From: Erinaceus europaeus
Taxonomy: Eukaryota; Chordata; Mammalia; Eulipotyphla; Erinaceidae
NCBI RefSeq assembly: GCF_950295315.1
Contig: NW_026647344.1
Coordinates: forward strand, 29,181-93,180
Length of the DNA: 64,000 nucleotides
Direction of reading: 5' to 3'
Position numbers and translations under genes: made by a program. Shown here in pieces: positions 21,751 through 34,035 of this stretch (within the stretch, counting starts at the first letter, position 1; each line of letters starts with the position of its first letter). A model generated the notes under the pieces. That model ran no database searches, was not told the DNA's origin, and saw only the letters and a program-made list of their open reading frames with translations.

Positions 21751-21944
21751 AGGGCTGTGCGGTGCCTTACCCAGGTGAACACAGGTGTCGCCATGTGCAG
21801 ACCTAAATTCAAGCCCCCAGTGCTCACCTGCAAGGGGAAGTTTCACGAGTGGTGAAACAGTGCTATGGGTGTCTCTCTTTCTGTCTCCATCTCTAGCTCC
21901 CTCTTCCTTTTCAACTTCTCTGTCTCAATAAAAACATGTGTTTT
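21751..21944 (+). repeat. SINE-B with 14-bp TSD
   Basis: cacctgcaaggggaagtttc and an AATAAA tail; TSD aaattcctaggatc at 21737-21750 and 21945-21958. Confidence 0.9.
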
Positions 21945-21958
21945 AAATTCCTAGGATC

Positions 21959-22808
21959 TACTGTTTTCTATAAAATCATACTAGATCTCCCCAAATGTAG
22001 GTTTGGGCTGTCATGAGACACATAAACCATAGGTACTTGCTGCCTGGGCTGTTTTTCTAATAAAACAAGTTTAACTTAGTATGTGTAGTGAAACTTACAA
22101 TTCTGAATAAGAAAACAGTCATTTAGGAGTTTTAAGATTTCATGAAGTATTTAGTAGGTAGTATCTCCCAGCACCATCCCTTTCCTTGAAGACTTGTGAC
22201 AAACTGAGAAATATCTCTGCACACAGTGGGTAGGGGTAGCCAGCAGGTTTTCTGCAGGGGGTCTCTTCTGAGAGCTGACAGAGGGCATCTTGGCAAATGT
22301 TAAGAAACCAACATTAACTTAACTTGGGCCCTGCATGGAACCTCATGTTCAGCAGAATTTTTCTTACCTGCCTCTTACCACGCCAAGCTAATCAGCAGAC
22401 ACCTAATGAGCCCACTCCAAAGACACAGACTCCCTCTCCCAACTTGCTTCATTTTCGTATGTTCTCTGGGGGTGGGGAGACAAGACTTCATGAGGACTGA
22501 TGAAGCTGCAAAGACCACAATAATGATAATTAACTTGCTGAATTTAGAAGATTATGCTGTTAATTAGTTACAAAATAAAGATAAGTAATAGAGCAGCAGA
22601 TGGTAGCATAACACCCAGGAGAAGGAGGGTTATTACTCTGATGAGTCTTTGTGGCACATATGAAATATGGATCTGACTTTTTCATAAGTTGTTTCTAGAG
22701 AGCATTATATTTTTTCTTTGAACTATGATGGAGTAGTTTGTTCCCACCAAGTTCTGGCAGATGTGGTAAAATTTCTTTTCTAGGATACAACACGTAACAG
22801 AATCTGAA
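21959..22808. other. Intron sequence, nothing recognised
   Basis: About 850 bp unique-looking, less AT-rich around 22180-22520. Confidence 0.5.
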
Positions 22809-22824
22809 TATGAATTTTATTTTT

Positions 22825-23112
22825 TTTAAATATTTATTCCCTTTTGTCGCCCTTGCTGTTTTATTGTTGTGGTAATTATTATTGTTGTTATTGATGTCGT
22901 CATTGTTACATAGGACAGAGAGAAATGGAGAGAAGAGGGGAAGACAGAGAGGGGCAGAGAAAGACACCTGCAGACCTGCTTCACCACTTGTGAAGCATCC
23001 CCCCCCCCCCCCCCGCAGGTGGGGAGCCGGGGGCTTGAACCGGGATCCTTAACGCTGGTCCTTGTGCTTTGTACCACTTGCACTTGACTTGCTGCACTAC
23101 TGCCCGACTCCC
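22825..23112 (-). repeat. SINE-A with 16-bp TSD and 16-C run
   Basis: Short-tail form; TSD tatgaattttattttt at 22809-22824 and 23113-23128. C-run at 22999-23014. Confidence 0.95.
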
Positions 23113-23229
23113 TATGAATTTTATTTTTAACAATTTATTTCTTCAATTGGATATATGTCAGATTGGTCAATATAGCAAGCCATTTACCCTTTAGTTAATT
23201 GACACAGGCTGTCATAAGAAAAGTTTTCA

Positions 23230-23440
23230 GGAACCAGGTGGGGGGCACAGCTGGTTAAGTGCACATGTTACAGCGTGTAAAGACCAAGGTTCAAGCCCCT
23301 GGTCCCCACTTATCGGGGAAAGCTATACAAGTGGTGAAGCAGTGATGCAGGTATCTTTCTGTTTCTCTTCCTTGCTATCTTCCTCATCCTTCTCAATATC
23401 TTTCTGTCTCTTCCAATAAATAAAGTATTTTAAAAATTTT
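23230..23440 (+). repeat. SINE-B
   Basis: ggaaccaggtggggggcaca, caaggttcaagcccctggtc, ccaataaataaag. Confidence 0.88.
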
Positions 23441-24169
23441 TCAATGTGTTAGTTGAATTTAACATCAGCAAGCAAAAAATCAAGACAGAAATTGAAGATT
23501 AAACAATTGTCTACTTAGAAATACAGTGAAAAAGACTTTCAGATAATGCATACTTTTCCTTTAAAATTCGTTATGCCCAGGTTCTATTGTACTTGTTAGA
23601 AAAAATAAGTTTTTAAAGCTTGTCTTATTTTTAGTACTTAAATCTTATATTAAATTTGTCTGTTGTGAGAAATTGTGATTTTAGTAATGGACAGACCAGT
23701 CCCTGATAATCTTATCTATTATTACTAGACCTGGAATATCTATTATTAGACAAACGATGTGGCTTGGCAAACTTCTGTTGGAGATTCTTCAGTGAACTAG
23801 GAGTGCGTGGACAATTTCTGGTCCTAGCTCTGCTTCTGACTCTGTGATTCTAGGAAGTAGTATCAGTCTTTCTTTGGAATTTAGTTTCTTTTGCCTGTAA
23901 GATAGTGATTTCTAGTTTCTTTGCTAGCTTTAAATTTCTCTTGTAAAATAAATATCCATTGTATTTGTTTTCATTATGTATATTTAAATCAAAGTACCCT
24001 TTTTTATGTGTTTCTATCAAGTATATCTGACTGGATTATAGAAATCCTTATAGTAAAAGTATTTTTAAATGTATATGAATAGTATTTGAGAATTTTGATA
24101 ACCCATTCTAATATTATATGCATATGTATTTGTGTTATATATACACAGATATATCCATGTGTATATGTA

Positions 24170-24173
<4 letters not shown>
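23441..24173. other. Intron sequence, nothing recognised
   Basis: About 730 bp AT-rich. Local echo of tctattatta at 23718 and 23739. Confidence 0.5.

Positions 24174-24175
<2 letters not shown>

Positions 24176-24219
<44 letters not shown>
24176..24219 (+). repeat. (TG)n microsatellite
   Basis: TG run of about 42 bp preceded by TA-rich text. Confidence 0.97.
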
Positions 24220-24859
24220 ATGATTCAAAACAGTGCTGATTAACCCTTGCATATCTCTTTTCTTGCATTGCATGCCCAGTGGCATGCTATCCAAGTCAGA
24301 CCCATTGTAATCAGTGTAACAGCATGAAGCAAACATTAGAGTTTCCTCAGTGGATCAGTACTGTCGATCATAGAGCAGTCAAGAGAGGATAATGAATGAA
24401 TGTTGATGCTGCTTTTAAATGCTCCATAAGGTAGTAACTTGCCCTACTAAAGATTATTCAAGAGAGTGGTGTTTATGTACTTGAGATTCCCCTAAGTGCA
24501 GTTCCTGTATTTCATTAATTCTCAGAGTAAAGCTTTTCGCTATAAAACTTTAAATGCTCTTCAGTGCTGTTCTCTACCTAAGGACTAACAATGCCAACAT
24601 AATTTACCAAGCTTCATGTCTCAGTTGCTACTTATATTTATGTACTTTCATATTCAGAAGTAAAATCTCTAACCTGACTTTTTATACATGGCATAGTCGT
24701 CGTTATTTTGACATCTAACATGTTTTTATAAAAATAAGTAAGAGATAATTATGCAGAATGACCACCAGTCTACGTTCCTGTCCTTTGTTCTACTTTGCAA
24801 CACATTCCAACGTTTGTTTTTCTACTACCAATTCTTCGTGACTGATCATTTGTGTGATT
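24220..24859. other. Intron sequence, nothing recognised
   Basis: About 640 bp unique-looking. Confidence 0.5.
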
Positions 24860-25099
24860 ATTGAGGGGATGTTGGTGGCATCACTGCATACATTTCAGAC
24901 ATACTTATCCAGGCTTCAGAAGTAGACTGTTATATCACACCCACCACCAGGTCCTGAAATCTCTCCGTCTGTTGAACCCCCTCCACTTTTAGTGCCACAT
25001 GTCCTCTTTCTCAGATAACCTCAGTCCTGTGGTCCAAGTCTAAGTTTCGCCTGTCCCTGTGCTTTGTTTTTTGCTTTGTGTTTATTGCTGTTTTATGTG
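24860..25099 (-). mobile_element. Old L1 3' UTR fragment
   Basis: Pyrimidine-rich text with cccaccaccaggtcc and cctgtggtccaagtctaag resembles minus-oriented mammalian L1 3' UTR. Continues at 25718 beyond two SINE-A insertions. Confidence 0.5.
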
Positions 25100-25109
25100 T
25101 TTGCTTTTA

Positions 25110-25428
25110 CCTTCTGGGTTATCATTGGGGCTTGGTGCCTGCACTATGAATCCAGTGCTCCAAGAAGCCATTTTTCCCATTTTGTTGCCCTTGTTATTAC
25201 TGTTATTGTTGTTATTGCTGTTGTTGGGTGGGGACAGAGAGACATTGAGAGAGAAGGGGAAGACAAAAGAGGGGGAGAGAAAGACAGGCACCTGCAGACC
25301 GGTGCTTCACCACTTCTAAAGCAACCTCTCTGCAGGTGGGGAGCAGTGGGCTCGAGCCAGGATCTTGAGCTGGTCCTTGTGCTTCATATCATGTGCACTT
25401 AACCCTCTGTGGGGTTAACCCAGTTCCC
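25110..25428 (-). repeat. SINE-A, long-tail form, in L1 fragment
   Basis: Inverted: gggttatcattggggcttgg, gcactatgaatccagtgctc, ggcacctgcagacc. Confidence 0.88.
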
Positions 25429-25454
25429 CTTGCTGTTTTTGTTTGTTTGTTTGA

Positions 25455-25717
25455 ATATTCTCTTTTGTTGCCCTTGTTGTTTTATTGTTGTAATTATTGT
25501 TGTTGATGTTGTTGTTGTTGGATAGGACAGAGAGAAATGGAGAGAGATGGGGAAGACAGAGAGGGAGAGAAAGATAAATACCTGCAGACCTGCTTCACTA
25601 CTTGTGAGACGACCCGCCTGCAGGTGGGGAACCGGGGGCTCAAACCAGGATCCTTAGGCCAGTCTTTGCGCTTTGCGCCATATGCTCTTAACCCGCTGTG
25701 CTACCGCCCGACTCCCT
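25455..25717 (-). repeat. SINE-A, short-tail form
   Basis: Inverted: ttctcttttgttgcccttgt, ggacagagagaaatgg, ctaccgcccgactccc. Confidence 0.93.
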
Positions 25718-26040
25718 GTTTTGTTTTTAATATCCTGCTTATGAGTGAGATCACCTGGGGTTTGTCTTTCTCATACTTACTTCATCTACCAATTCCATCC
25801 ACTTGTCACAAATGGCAGATTTTCATATAGCCGACTATTATGACATTTTTATATACATGCGTTCCTTTTATCTGCTCATCCATAACTGAGTATTAGGCCA
25901 TTTCCTTTTTTTTTTTTTTTTGGGGGGGGGGTGCTATTTTAAATATGGCTGCAATGAATACCCTTATACATTTGTGTCTTTTTATTCAGGTGGATCACTA
26001 AGTGGAATTGGTAGATTCTTCTTAACCATCTAGTCTGAGT
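25718..26040 (-). mobile_element. Old L1 fragment (ORF2 3' end / 3' UTR)
   Basis: gagtgagatcacctggggtt, ggctgcaatgaatacccttat and ggatcactaagtggaattgg parallel the corresponding part of the intact L1 (48360-48655) and of L1s in general, same orientation. A 10-G run lies at 25922-25931. Confidence 0.65.
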
Positions 26041-26064
26041 TTCCCTACCTGATTAGAGACAGCT

Positions 26065-26265
26065 GCTGGGCTGGGTGGTGGTAGCACACCTTATTGAGCA
26101 CATACATAACAGTGCACAGGGACCCAGATTCCAGTTGCCAGTCCCCATCTGCAGGGAAGAAGCTTCATAATTAGTGAAGCAATGTTGCAAGTGTCTCTCT
26201 CCAGTTAACCCATTCCCTCTCCCCCCCATGTATTCAAAATAAATAAATAAAATATACATTAAAAA
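26065..26265 (+). repeat. SINE-B
   Basis: gctgggctgggtggtggtag, ccagtccccatctgcaggga, ccatgtattcaaaataaata. Confidence 0.82.
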
Positions 26266-26280
26266 AATAAAGTCAACTGC

Positions 26281-26535
26281 CAGAGGGTTAAGCACAAGTG
26301 GCGTAAAGCACAAGGACTGATGTAAGGACTCTGGTTCGAGCCCCGGCTCCCCACCTACCCTGGAGTTGCTTCACAGGTGGTAAAGCAGGTCTGCGGGTGT
26401 GTATCTTTCTCTCCTCCTCTCTGTCTTCCCCTCCTCTCTCCATTACTCTCTATCCTATCCAACAACAACGACAATGACTACAACAATAAAAGAAGGGCAA
26501 CCAAAGAAAATAAGTAAATAAATATTTAAAAAAAT
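26281..26535 (+). repeat. SINE-A, head truncated
   Basis: Starts inside the head (cagagggttaagcacaagtg). ataaagtcaactg before and ataaagtatgtcaactg after suggest a TSD with a small indel. Confidence 0.9.
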
Positions 26536-26785
26536 AAAGTATGTCAACTGTTTCTTTTATCATTCATCTCATTTTAGTTTTAACCCATCCACTTGAACAT
26601 TAACCCATAAGTCAGTAGTGTCCCAATATTTTGTGTCTTAACTACAATTTTTTTTTCTGCTTTTTTAAAAAAGAAAACAGAATCTTGTTAAGATTAAGAA
26701 AACTACAGTGTGTGGCATTGTTTTGAGACCATTTTGCATAATAGAGCCTTCCTAGGTCTAAACCAGTACTTCCGTTGACCCTCAG

Positions 26786-26975
26786 GGGGGCCAGGTGGTA
26801 GTGCGCCTGTTGAGTACACATGTCACCACGTGCAGGGGCTGGGCTCAAACCCCCAGTCCCGGGGGGGCTTCACAAGCAGTGACACAGTGCTGTAGGCACC
26901 GCCTCCTGTGTGTGTCTCTCCATCTCAACTCCTCTGTCCTTCTCAACTTCTCTGTCTCTAGCCAGGATAAATAAT
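26786..26975 (+). repeat. SINE-B
   Basis: ggggggccaggtggtagtgc, gggctcaaacccccagtccc. Confidence 0.8.
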
Positions 26976-27199
26976 AATTTTTTGTTTGTTTTATAATTTT
27001 ATTTGATAATTAGTATTTGGTTCTCATTCACATTTCTGTAGGTTTTTTTTTTTTTTTTTAACTGATGGCCAATGTGTAGAGCTTGCTTGGTGAATATCCT
27101 CATGGCACTTTGTGGACAACTGTAAGTCAGATATGGTATGGGACACTCCTTATTCCTTTGGCTGAGCCTGGTGTCCATCCACACATCCAGAGTGTCCAT

Positions 27200-27398
27200 C
27201 TATTTATTCATTTACTTATTTGTTTTTGATAGAACAGAGAGAAATTGAGAGGGAAGGGGCATAGAGAGGGAGAGAGACGCCTGCAGCCTTGATTTACTGC
27301 TCATGGAGTGTTTCCCCTGCAGGTGGGGGCTGGGTGCTTGAACCCAGGTCCTTGTGCATGGGAACGTGCACTCAAGCAGGTGTGCCATCACCTGGCCC
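27200..27398 (-). repeat. SINE-B
   Basis: Inverted: tttttgatagaacagagaga, gtgtttcccctgcaggtggg, gcttgaacccaggtccttgt. Confidence 0.88.
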
Positions 27399-27711
27399 TG
27401 AGAATCCTCTCATTTCCAGGTTTCCAGGTCTGTTCGAGAATTCCCACGGTGCATGTGTGGAAGCCCAGGCCATGATGCACTTGTGATTCTGTCACCACCT
27501 TGTTGGTGGCACAATGATCCTTCTTTGCAGGAGCCACCCTGCCAGGCCTAGACAGGAAAAGATAAATAAAATATTAAGGAAAAAGAGTACTAAATGATAA
27601 GACTTAAAGATGACTGCCAAGTAAATTTTGAACACACGAAAGTGTAGAAAGTCTGATTCTTTGACGTTTCTGCTCCCATATTAGGGCTAAGAAGGTAACT
27701 TTGTTGTGGTC
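27399..27711. other. Intron sequence, nothing recognised
   Basis: Unique-looking. Confidence 0.45.
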
Positions 27712-27832
27712 TGGGCAGTGGCAACTAAGATGGTGTTATACTAGATCATGTGACTCTTTGCCACAGTGATGCTCTGGTTCTCTTTCTTCCTTTCTATCAT
27801 GTTAATAAATCTTTTGTTTAACAAAAAAAAAT
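27712..27832 (+). repeat. SINE-C, diverged
   Basis: cagtggcaactaagatggtg, cagtgatgctctggttctct, taataaatcttttg. Confidence 0.6.
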
Positions 27833-27948
27833 AAAAAACTAGCTGTTGTTGAGGAAATAAGGGAGGTAATATTTGAGAAACATCTTTAGTTTCATGTATA
27901 TTCAATCTGTAGCACAGCCTGCAAGGAGATTTTCATTTCTCTGGTCTT

Positions 27949-28225
27949 CCCCCCCCCCCCTTTTGTTGCCCTTGTTTTATATTGTTGTTGTGGTTATTAT
28001 TGTTGTTATTGCTGTCATTGTTGTTGGATAGGACAGAGAGAAATGGAGAGAGGAGGGGAAGACGGGGGGGGGGGGGAGAAAGATAGACACCTGCAGACCT
28101 GATTCACCGCCTGTGAAGCGACCCCCCTGCAGCTGGAGAGCCGGGGGCTCAAACCAGGATCCTCACGCCATTCCTTGCACTTCATGCCATGTGCGTTTAA
28201 CCCGCTGTGCTACCACCCAGCTCCC
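27949..28225 (-). repeat. SINE-A with 13-bp TSD, C-run and G-run
   Basis: TSD tttctctggtctt at 27936-27948 and 28226-28238. The tail position is 12 C (27949-27960) instead of an A/T tail, and a 13-G run lies at 28064-28076. Confidence 0.93.
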
Positions 28226-28238
28226 TTTCTCTGGTCTT

Positions 28239-29440
28239 ATAGATGAGAAAACTGAGACTAAAAGAGCCAGTTTATTCAGTCATGCATGTAGTTTGAAGCA
28301 GGGCTGTGTATAAGACCTTTTTACATAGGCTCTATGTATACTTAACTTACCTGATCCTTGCCTGGTAGGAATCCTCAGTTCAGTCAGAGTTGACATTCAT
28401 AACCATTAGTGGTCGTATTTTGAACTGCTGCACACCGACAGTCTCAAAGTATCTTTCTTGATCTTTGCATGCATTTTCTGGCAGCATCAAGTATTGTATA
28501 TGTGCCCTGGTATAGACAAATTATGTGCTCTGAAATTAAAGATTTCCAGACTCATTCTGTGATTTGAAGTAGCCTACAGACTACTCTCTAAGGCAAATAG
28601 AAGTTCTCTAGTTTCCTGATCTAGAAAGCTGGGATATTGTTCTTAGAAACTCACTGAGTAAACATTGATCCTACTAGAGATGAATCTCAAGGGTACTGTG
28701 CTAAGAAAAGAAGCCCAACTCACAGGCTGTCTGTCCACCATGTAATTTCATTTATATGGTATTTTGGAAAAGGCAAATCTTTGGAAGTCAGAAAATTACA
28801 GTGATCACTAAGTGTGACATGAATTTTTGTTGAGCTGTATACATATATAGGTGTGAATCTATCCCTGTGGGTTTTTATAATTCTCTTAGCCAACATTAAA
28901 TAATTAGTAATAATAAGTGTTCAAAAAATGAAGGTATAGAACTTCTCTTTGGTATAGAACTTCTCTTTGTGCTGATTGTAGGGTTCATTTGCATGACTGT
29001 GTGTCTATGTAGAAAGTTATACAACCTTACACTAAAAAGAGTCCACCTTACCATATGTGGCATCTCAAAGCTTTAAAAAAAAAACCAAAAAAACCCTGAT
29101 TTTGATTTTAAAACAATACCCAGAATCTACAGTAATTAACAGCAGAAATAAAATGCACATTAACACCGACCCAGCTGTATTTAGTGCCTCAGTGGAAATG
29201 TTGGTGACTTTTTCATGTCTGATCAGGTTTGAAGGGTTCTGGGCCATGTTTAGCAATACGACCTATAGAGATGCCTACAAAGGTATTACATGTTTGTGAA
29301 TGTTGGGAGAAAAGTAAAATGTTCTCTGTTGGAATGAATGAAGTCTTATCTTAGAGCATTTGAATTTCTCTTTCATGTTTCTTTTTCTCACCCATCCCAT
29401 TCTGCTATATCCAGGGTAGCAAGAGAACAGGTTGTTTAAA
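28239..29440. other. Repeat-poor intron block
   Basis: About 1.2 kb unique-looking; short tandem duplication gtatagaacttctctttg at about 28934-28970. Confidence 0.5.
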
Positions 29441-29462
29441 AAAAAAAAAAAAAAAAAAAGGC

Positions 29463-29702
29463 GGGAGTCGGGGTGGTAGTGCAGCGGGTTAAGCACACAT
29501 GGTGCAAAACGCAAGGACCAATGTAAGGCCCCCGGCTCCCTGCCTCACCTGCAGGGGAGTCGCTTCACAGGCGGTGAAGCAGGTGTGTGGGTGTCTTTCT
29601 CTCCCCCTCTTCTCTGTCTTCCCCTCCTCTCTCCATTTCTCTCTGTCCTATCCAACAACAATGAAACAACAAAGGCAACAAAAATAAATAAATATTTTTT
29701 TA
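29463..29702 (+). repeat. SINE-A, internally shortened
   Basis: gggagtcggggtggtagtgc; the B-box region is deleted (gtaaggcccccggctccct), so Pol III competence is probably lost. Confidence 0.9.
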
Positions 29703-30417
29703 AATTGTGTTTTAAACTAGTAGCATCCACACAATGAGTCAATGATTTACTTATAGGGGATTTGAGAAGTTTCAGATAGCTTGAATACAATTCTTACATC
29801 AGTCTTGTAAAAAACCCCCCCATGAACCTAAAAAATGTGGTTCTTGGGAAAATGTAATAGATGTGCCTCTACATACATTTTGTGATAAAACTTTTATTTT
29901 CTTTTTCAGTAAAACCAGTCATTTTCCGTCATTTCTCAAAACTGATTATGAACAGCAGCATATAAAAAAAACTATATTAATACTAGACAGATTCAGAAAC
30001 TTTCCAAACTCTTGTTTATTTTAATGATTATAATCTTAGGAATTCAGTGTAATGCTCTAAATCAAAACTAAGTTTAAAACCAAAGATATACATTCCTTAG
30101 CAAATACCTTATTATTTATTTTTGTTAACCAAAGAGTATGTTCAGAGTTAGATTTGTAAGCAAAGAACTTTAAAAAAAAAGTATTTGAGGTGATGTATCA
30201 CACCCCAAAGCAAAGGGCTCTGGAGAAAAAGATATGGGACTAGAGAGGGTGTTGGGAGCCTGGTGCTGAGGATGGAGAAGGACATGGGTTAGGGGTGAGA
30301 ATGCTTCACAGGCATCTATCGTGAGGAAGTGAGAAATTGTGCCCATTTGTCAAACAGCTCTGCTATATTCTAATAGTGCCCCCCACCCTCCAGAAAATGA
30401 TATGGAAGAAAGGCTTT
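29703..30417. other. Intron sequence, nothing recognised
   Basis: About 700 bp, partly T-rich. Confidence 0.5.
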
Positions 30418-30520
30418 GACAGGAACACTAGCACAGTGGTTATTCAACAGACTTTCAGTTCTAGGTTCAAACTCCAGCAGCACCATAAACCAGTGCTGAG
30501 CAGTGTTATAAATAAATGAA
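30418..30520 (+). repeat. SINE-D
   Basis: aggaacactagcacagtggt, ctaggttcaaactccagcag, agtgctgagcagtgttataa. Confidence 0.7.
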
Positions 30521-30772
30521 GAAGCAAGCAAATGTAAAAGTTTCTTCTTGGGAAAACTAATTAGAGAAGTCAGAAGTTAAGTCTGCCTGCCTCTGCTTTA
30601 CTGAGCCCTTGTTGGTAACCTTCCTTGCTTGCTTCTCCCTTTTCCAAGTCTTCTGTACTAGCTGAACTTTGCAGGTGGCGCCTGAAGTCCTATAGCAAGT
30701 TAGGACTCCTGGGCCTCCCCTGTGTACATGTTATTAAGAGATTTCTCTTGAAATTTGGCTTTTGCATTTCAG

Positions 30773-30922
30773 AGATTAAAAGCTGCGTTGACACAGCAAC
30801 ATCCTCCAGTTACCAATGGTGATACTGTCAAAGGTCATAGTAGTGGCTTGACTAGGACTCAGTCAGAGGAATCTCGACCACAGTCACTACAGCAGCCAGC
30901 CACGTCTACCACAGAAACTCCG
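30773..30922 (+). CDS. ATF2: ATF2 coding exon, residues 277-326
   Basis: 150 nt, 50 codons, acceptor gcatttcag, donor gtatgt. Encodes RLKAALTQQHPPVTNGDTVK and a Ser/Thr/Gln-rich linker ending TSTTETP. Residues 299 (Ser) and 303 (Thr) differ from the Gly and Val I recall in human ATF2; both are in a linker expected to tolerate change. A SINE-A begins 87 bp after the donor. Confidence 0.95.
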
Positions 30923-31009
30923 GTATGTGTGCAGTTTTCATTTTCCACAATCTGCCACTCTTAATAATACACAAACAGTGTAAGTAAAAAAAAAAAAAAA
31001 AAGATTTCT

Positions 31010-31314
31010 GGGAGTCGGGCGGTAGCGCAGCGGGTTAAGCGCACGTGGCACAGAGTGCAAGGACTGGCATAAGGATCCCGGTTTGAGCCCCTGGCTCCCC
31101 ACCTGCAGGGGAGTGGCTTCACAGGCGGTGAAGTAGGTCTGCAGGTGTCTATCTTCCTCTCCCCCTCTCTGTCTTCCCCTCCTCTCTCCATTTCTCTCTG
31201 TCCTATCCAACAACGATGACATCAATAACAACAATAAAACAACAAGGGCAACAAAAGGGAGTAAATAAATAATAATAACTTTAAATTAAAAAATCTTTAA
31301 AAAAAAAAAAAAGA
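31010..31314 (+). repeat. SINE-A close to a splice donor
   Basis: A-box tagcgcagcggg, well preserved, starts 87 bp after the exon ending at 30922; long A-rich tail. Confidence 0.94.
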
Positions 31315-31799
31315 AAACTGGCTTATAGCCAAGTGCAATCTATAGCTATTTTTTCCTATATAATATTCACTAAGTATGCCTTTTGCATTTTTTAAAAGCT
31401 ACTTAAAAGAAAAATCGATATAAATTTATATACTAACTAGAGTTTTCTCAGTGCTAACTTTTTTTTTATATCTCTCCTTTTATTGTATTGAGTAGAAATT
31501 CCCAAATAATTTTTACTGATATGAAATGAGGAAACCAGTAAAGTGATGACGAGGAGAAGGAGGAGGTGTCTGAGTTTATTAGTAGCTTGAATATTCATTA
31601 GGTCTAAAAATAAACAAATGTACCTCCAGTCATTTCTGCTCATTATTGTGATTAGTCTTTGCTGTAATGAATTAAACCAGGTCTTATTTCTTCTGTGAAA
31701 GCCAAATAAGTGAAAGAAAACACCGGCTACTGTCAGTAAGAAAATTAGGAAGGTGAAGAAAAAATACTCAGTATTTCATTCTTAAACTCAGCGATAGAA
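31315..31799. other. Intron sequence, nothing recognised
   Basis: Unique-looking. Confidence 0.5.
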
Positions 31800-31950
31800 T
31801 TTTTTTTTTTTTTTGGTATGTAAAGACAGAGAAGGCAAAGAGAGTGAAAGAGTCCGAAGCACCAAAACTTCAATCAGAACCTTGGGGGCCAGGCTCAGAC
31901 GCGGGCTGCCACATGGTAAAGCAGCATGTAAAACCAGGCCACTGTGCTGG
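31800..31950 (-). repeat. SINE-F
   Basis: T-run, then agacagagaaggcaaagaga and catggtaaagcagcatg. Confidence 0.5.
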
Positions 31951-32097
31951 TTTGAAATGCTACTCTGAAAGATTAACTTGCAGTTACATAGATAAAAGAA
32001 ATAACTAATGTAATATTACATCTTTATTGCAATTAAAACAATATAAACAGAGGCCCCAACATTTGTATTGGTAGTCATTGAGAAAAGAAGTTAAATG

Positions 32098-32391
32098 GGG
32101 AGTCTGGCAGTGGCGCAGTGGGATAAATGCACGTGGCACAAAGCGCAAGGACCGGTGTAAGGATCCTGGTTCGAGCCTCTGGCTCCCCACCTGCAGGGGA
32201 GTCGCTTCACAAGCCGTGAAGCAGGTCTGCTGGTGTCTTTTTCTCCCCCTCTGTCTTTCCCTCCACTCTCCATTTCTCTCTGTCCTATCCAACAACAATG
32301 ACAATATCAATAACAGCAATAACTACAAGAAAACAACAAGGGCAACAAAAGGGAATGAATAAATAAATTTTTTTTTTTAAAAAGGAAAAGG
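32098..32391 (+). repeat. SINE-A with TSD
   Basis: gggagtctggcagtggcgca to an A/T-rich tail; agttaaatg at 32089-32097 and 32392-32400. Confidence 0.93.
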
Positions 32392-32400
32392 AGTTAAATG

Positions 32401-32877
32401 CTAGGTAACTTTATACTTTGGCAAGTTTTTGGAGTAAAAACTATTGTAGTGAGCTGCCTCCAGAAGAAATTTATTTTGAGCTCATGTATGACTTTTGGCT
32501 ATTATATAGACTAGGAAATATGTGTTTCTATCATTTCAAAGTATATTTAGTTATAGGTAAGAGATTGATGCTAACACTCTTTCTTTAGCTCATATGCCTG
32601 TGGCCACAAAGTAGCTTCCTTTGAATGTCCCCAAAGGTTTATTTCCTGTCTCCCACACTCAAGTGTTCTACGATACAGTTTGTGAGATGTTTGGAGGCAG
32701 TGCATTTAAACATTAGACAGTGTCACTAATGGCTGGAAGTTTCTTTCTCTGACTGTCCTTAGGTAAGTAGACCATACATCATAGGACAAGGTGACCAATT
32801 AAAATTAGTACCTGACTCCTGTTGGATTCTACTCACCAGAAAATGAGTATTGATAATGACATGAACCTGAACCTGAT
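32401..32877. other. Intron sequence, nothing recognised
   Basis: Unique-looking. Confidence 0.5.
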
Positions 32878-33055
32878 TATTGGGGGGATGGGGGGAGACA
32901 TAAGTACACACGTTACAATGCACAAGGATGAAGGTTTAAGCCCCAGCATACCTGCAGAAAGGAAGCTTCACAAGGGATGAAACGAGTACTACAGGTGTCT
33001 TTCTGTCTCTCCCTCTCCTCTCAGTTTTTCCTCTGTCCTATTAAATAATGAAAAA
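32878..33055 (+). repeat. SINE-B
   Basis: gggggagacataagtacaca, cctgcagaaaggaagcttca, cctattaaataatg. Confidence 0.75.
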
Positions 33056-33334
33056 ATTTAACCCCTACCTCCATATAGAAAAAGTGATCCTAAACTTCAA
33101 CTGATCAAAAACCAGGGATATCAAAATACATGTACTTTCACCTTTTTTTCTGATAAAACAAATCTTGAGAGGAAATTTTCAGATCTGATGCTATTTTTAG
33201 TTATAAAAATAGTGTAGAAAATGTGGTTTACTGTGTGCACTTAGTAAGAAGCTGCTAGTTTTTTACTTTAGTAATTTATAATTAGCTTTCAGAGGATTAA
33301 ATAATACCATGATGCTTGTTTAGAATGCAATTTA

Positions 33335-33495
33335 AACAGCCTGGCAGGTGGCACATGGATAAAACATTAGGATTCTCAAGCATGGGGTCTCCAGTCTGAT
33401 CCCCAGCATCTCATATGCCAGAGTGATGCTCTGGTTCTGTTGGATTCTTCTTTTTCTCTCTATTATTAGTGAATAAATTTTTTTTAATAAAGTAC
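33335..33495 (+). repeat. SINE-C
   Basis: cctggcaggtggcacatgga, ctcaagcatggggtctccag, gtgatgctctggttctgttg. Confidence 0.8.
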
Positions 33496-33822
33496 ACTTG
33501 AAAAAATGTAAGCTCTGTACATGATAAGTTTTATTGTATTTTTTATTTCTTCATATGATTTTTATATAAGTGAAATGAAAATTATAGACCTTGAAGAATG
33601 TAGTCTAAATGACAGTTAATGTGAGTCTTGTTTAAACAATGCTACAATATCTTGAGGAATTAAACTACGGGATGATTTTCACGTTGCCCTCAAGTATCTG
33701 TATGTGTAAGAAGACTAATAAAATCATTAGCTCTCCCCTTCTGGTTGTCCGTTGCCACCTGTGTTACCTCACCCACTAGATAGAAGTGTGACAGAACAAA
33801 CTTCTGCTGGTGCTTGTTGTAG
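33496..33822. other. Intron sequence before exon 33823
   Basis: Unique-looking, with the pyrimidine-rich tract of the acceptor (cttctgctggtgcttgttg). Confidence 0.6.
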
Positions 33823-34029
33823 GCCTCTCCAGCTCACACAACCCCACAGACACAAAATACAAGTGGTCGTCGGAGACGAGCAGCTAATGAAGATCCCGAT
33901 GAAAAAAGGAGGAAGTTTCTGGAGCGCAACAGAGCAGCAGCTTCAAGGTGCCGACAAAAAAGGAAAGTCTGGGTGCAGTCATTAGAAAAGAAAGCAGAAG
34001 ACTTGAGTTCATTAAATGGTCAACTCCAG
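33823..34029 (+). CDS. ATF2: ATF2 coding exon, residues 327-395 (basic region, zipper start)
   Basis: 207 nt, 69 codons, acceptor tgcttgttgtag, donor gtatgg. Encodes the DNA-binding basic region with the bZIP signature FLERNRAAASRCRQKRK (about residues 358-374), then zipper leucines L380, L387 and L394. Sequence before it reads ASPAHTTPQTQNTSGRRRRA; Asn338 replaces the Ser I recall in human. S367 inside the basic region is a known PKC site and is kept. The donor is followed within 10 bp by a (TA)n run. Confidence 0.96.
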
Positions 34030-34035
34030 GTATGG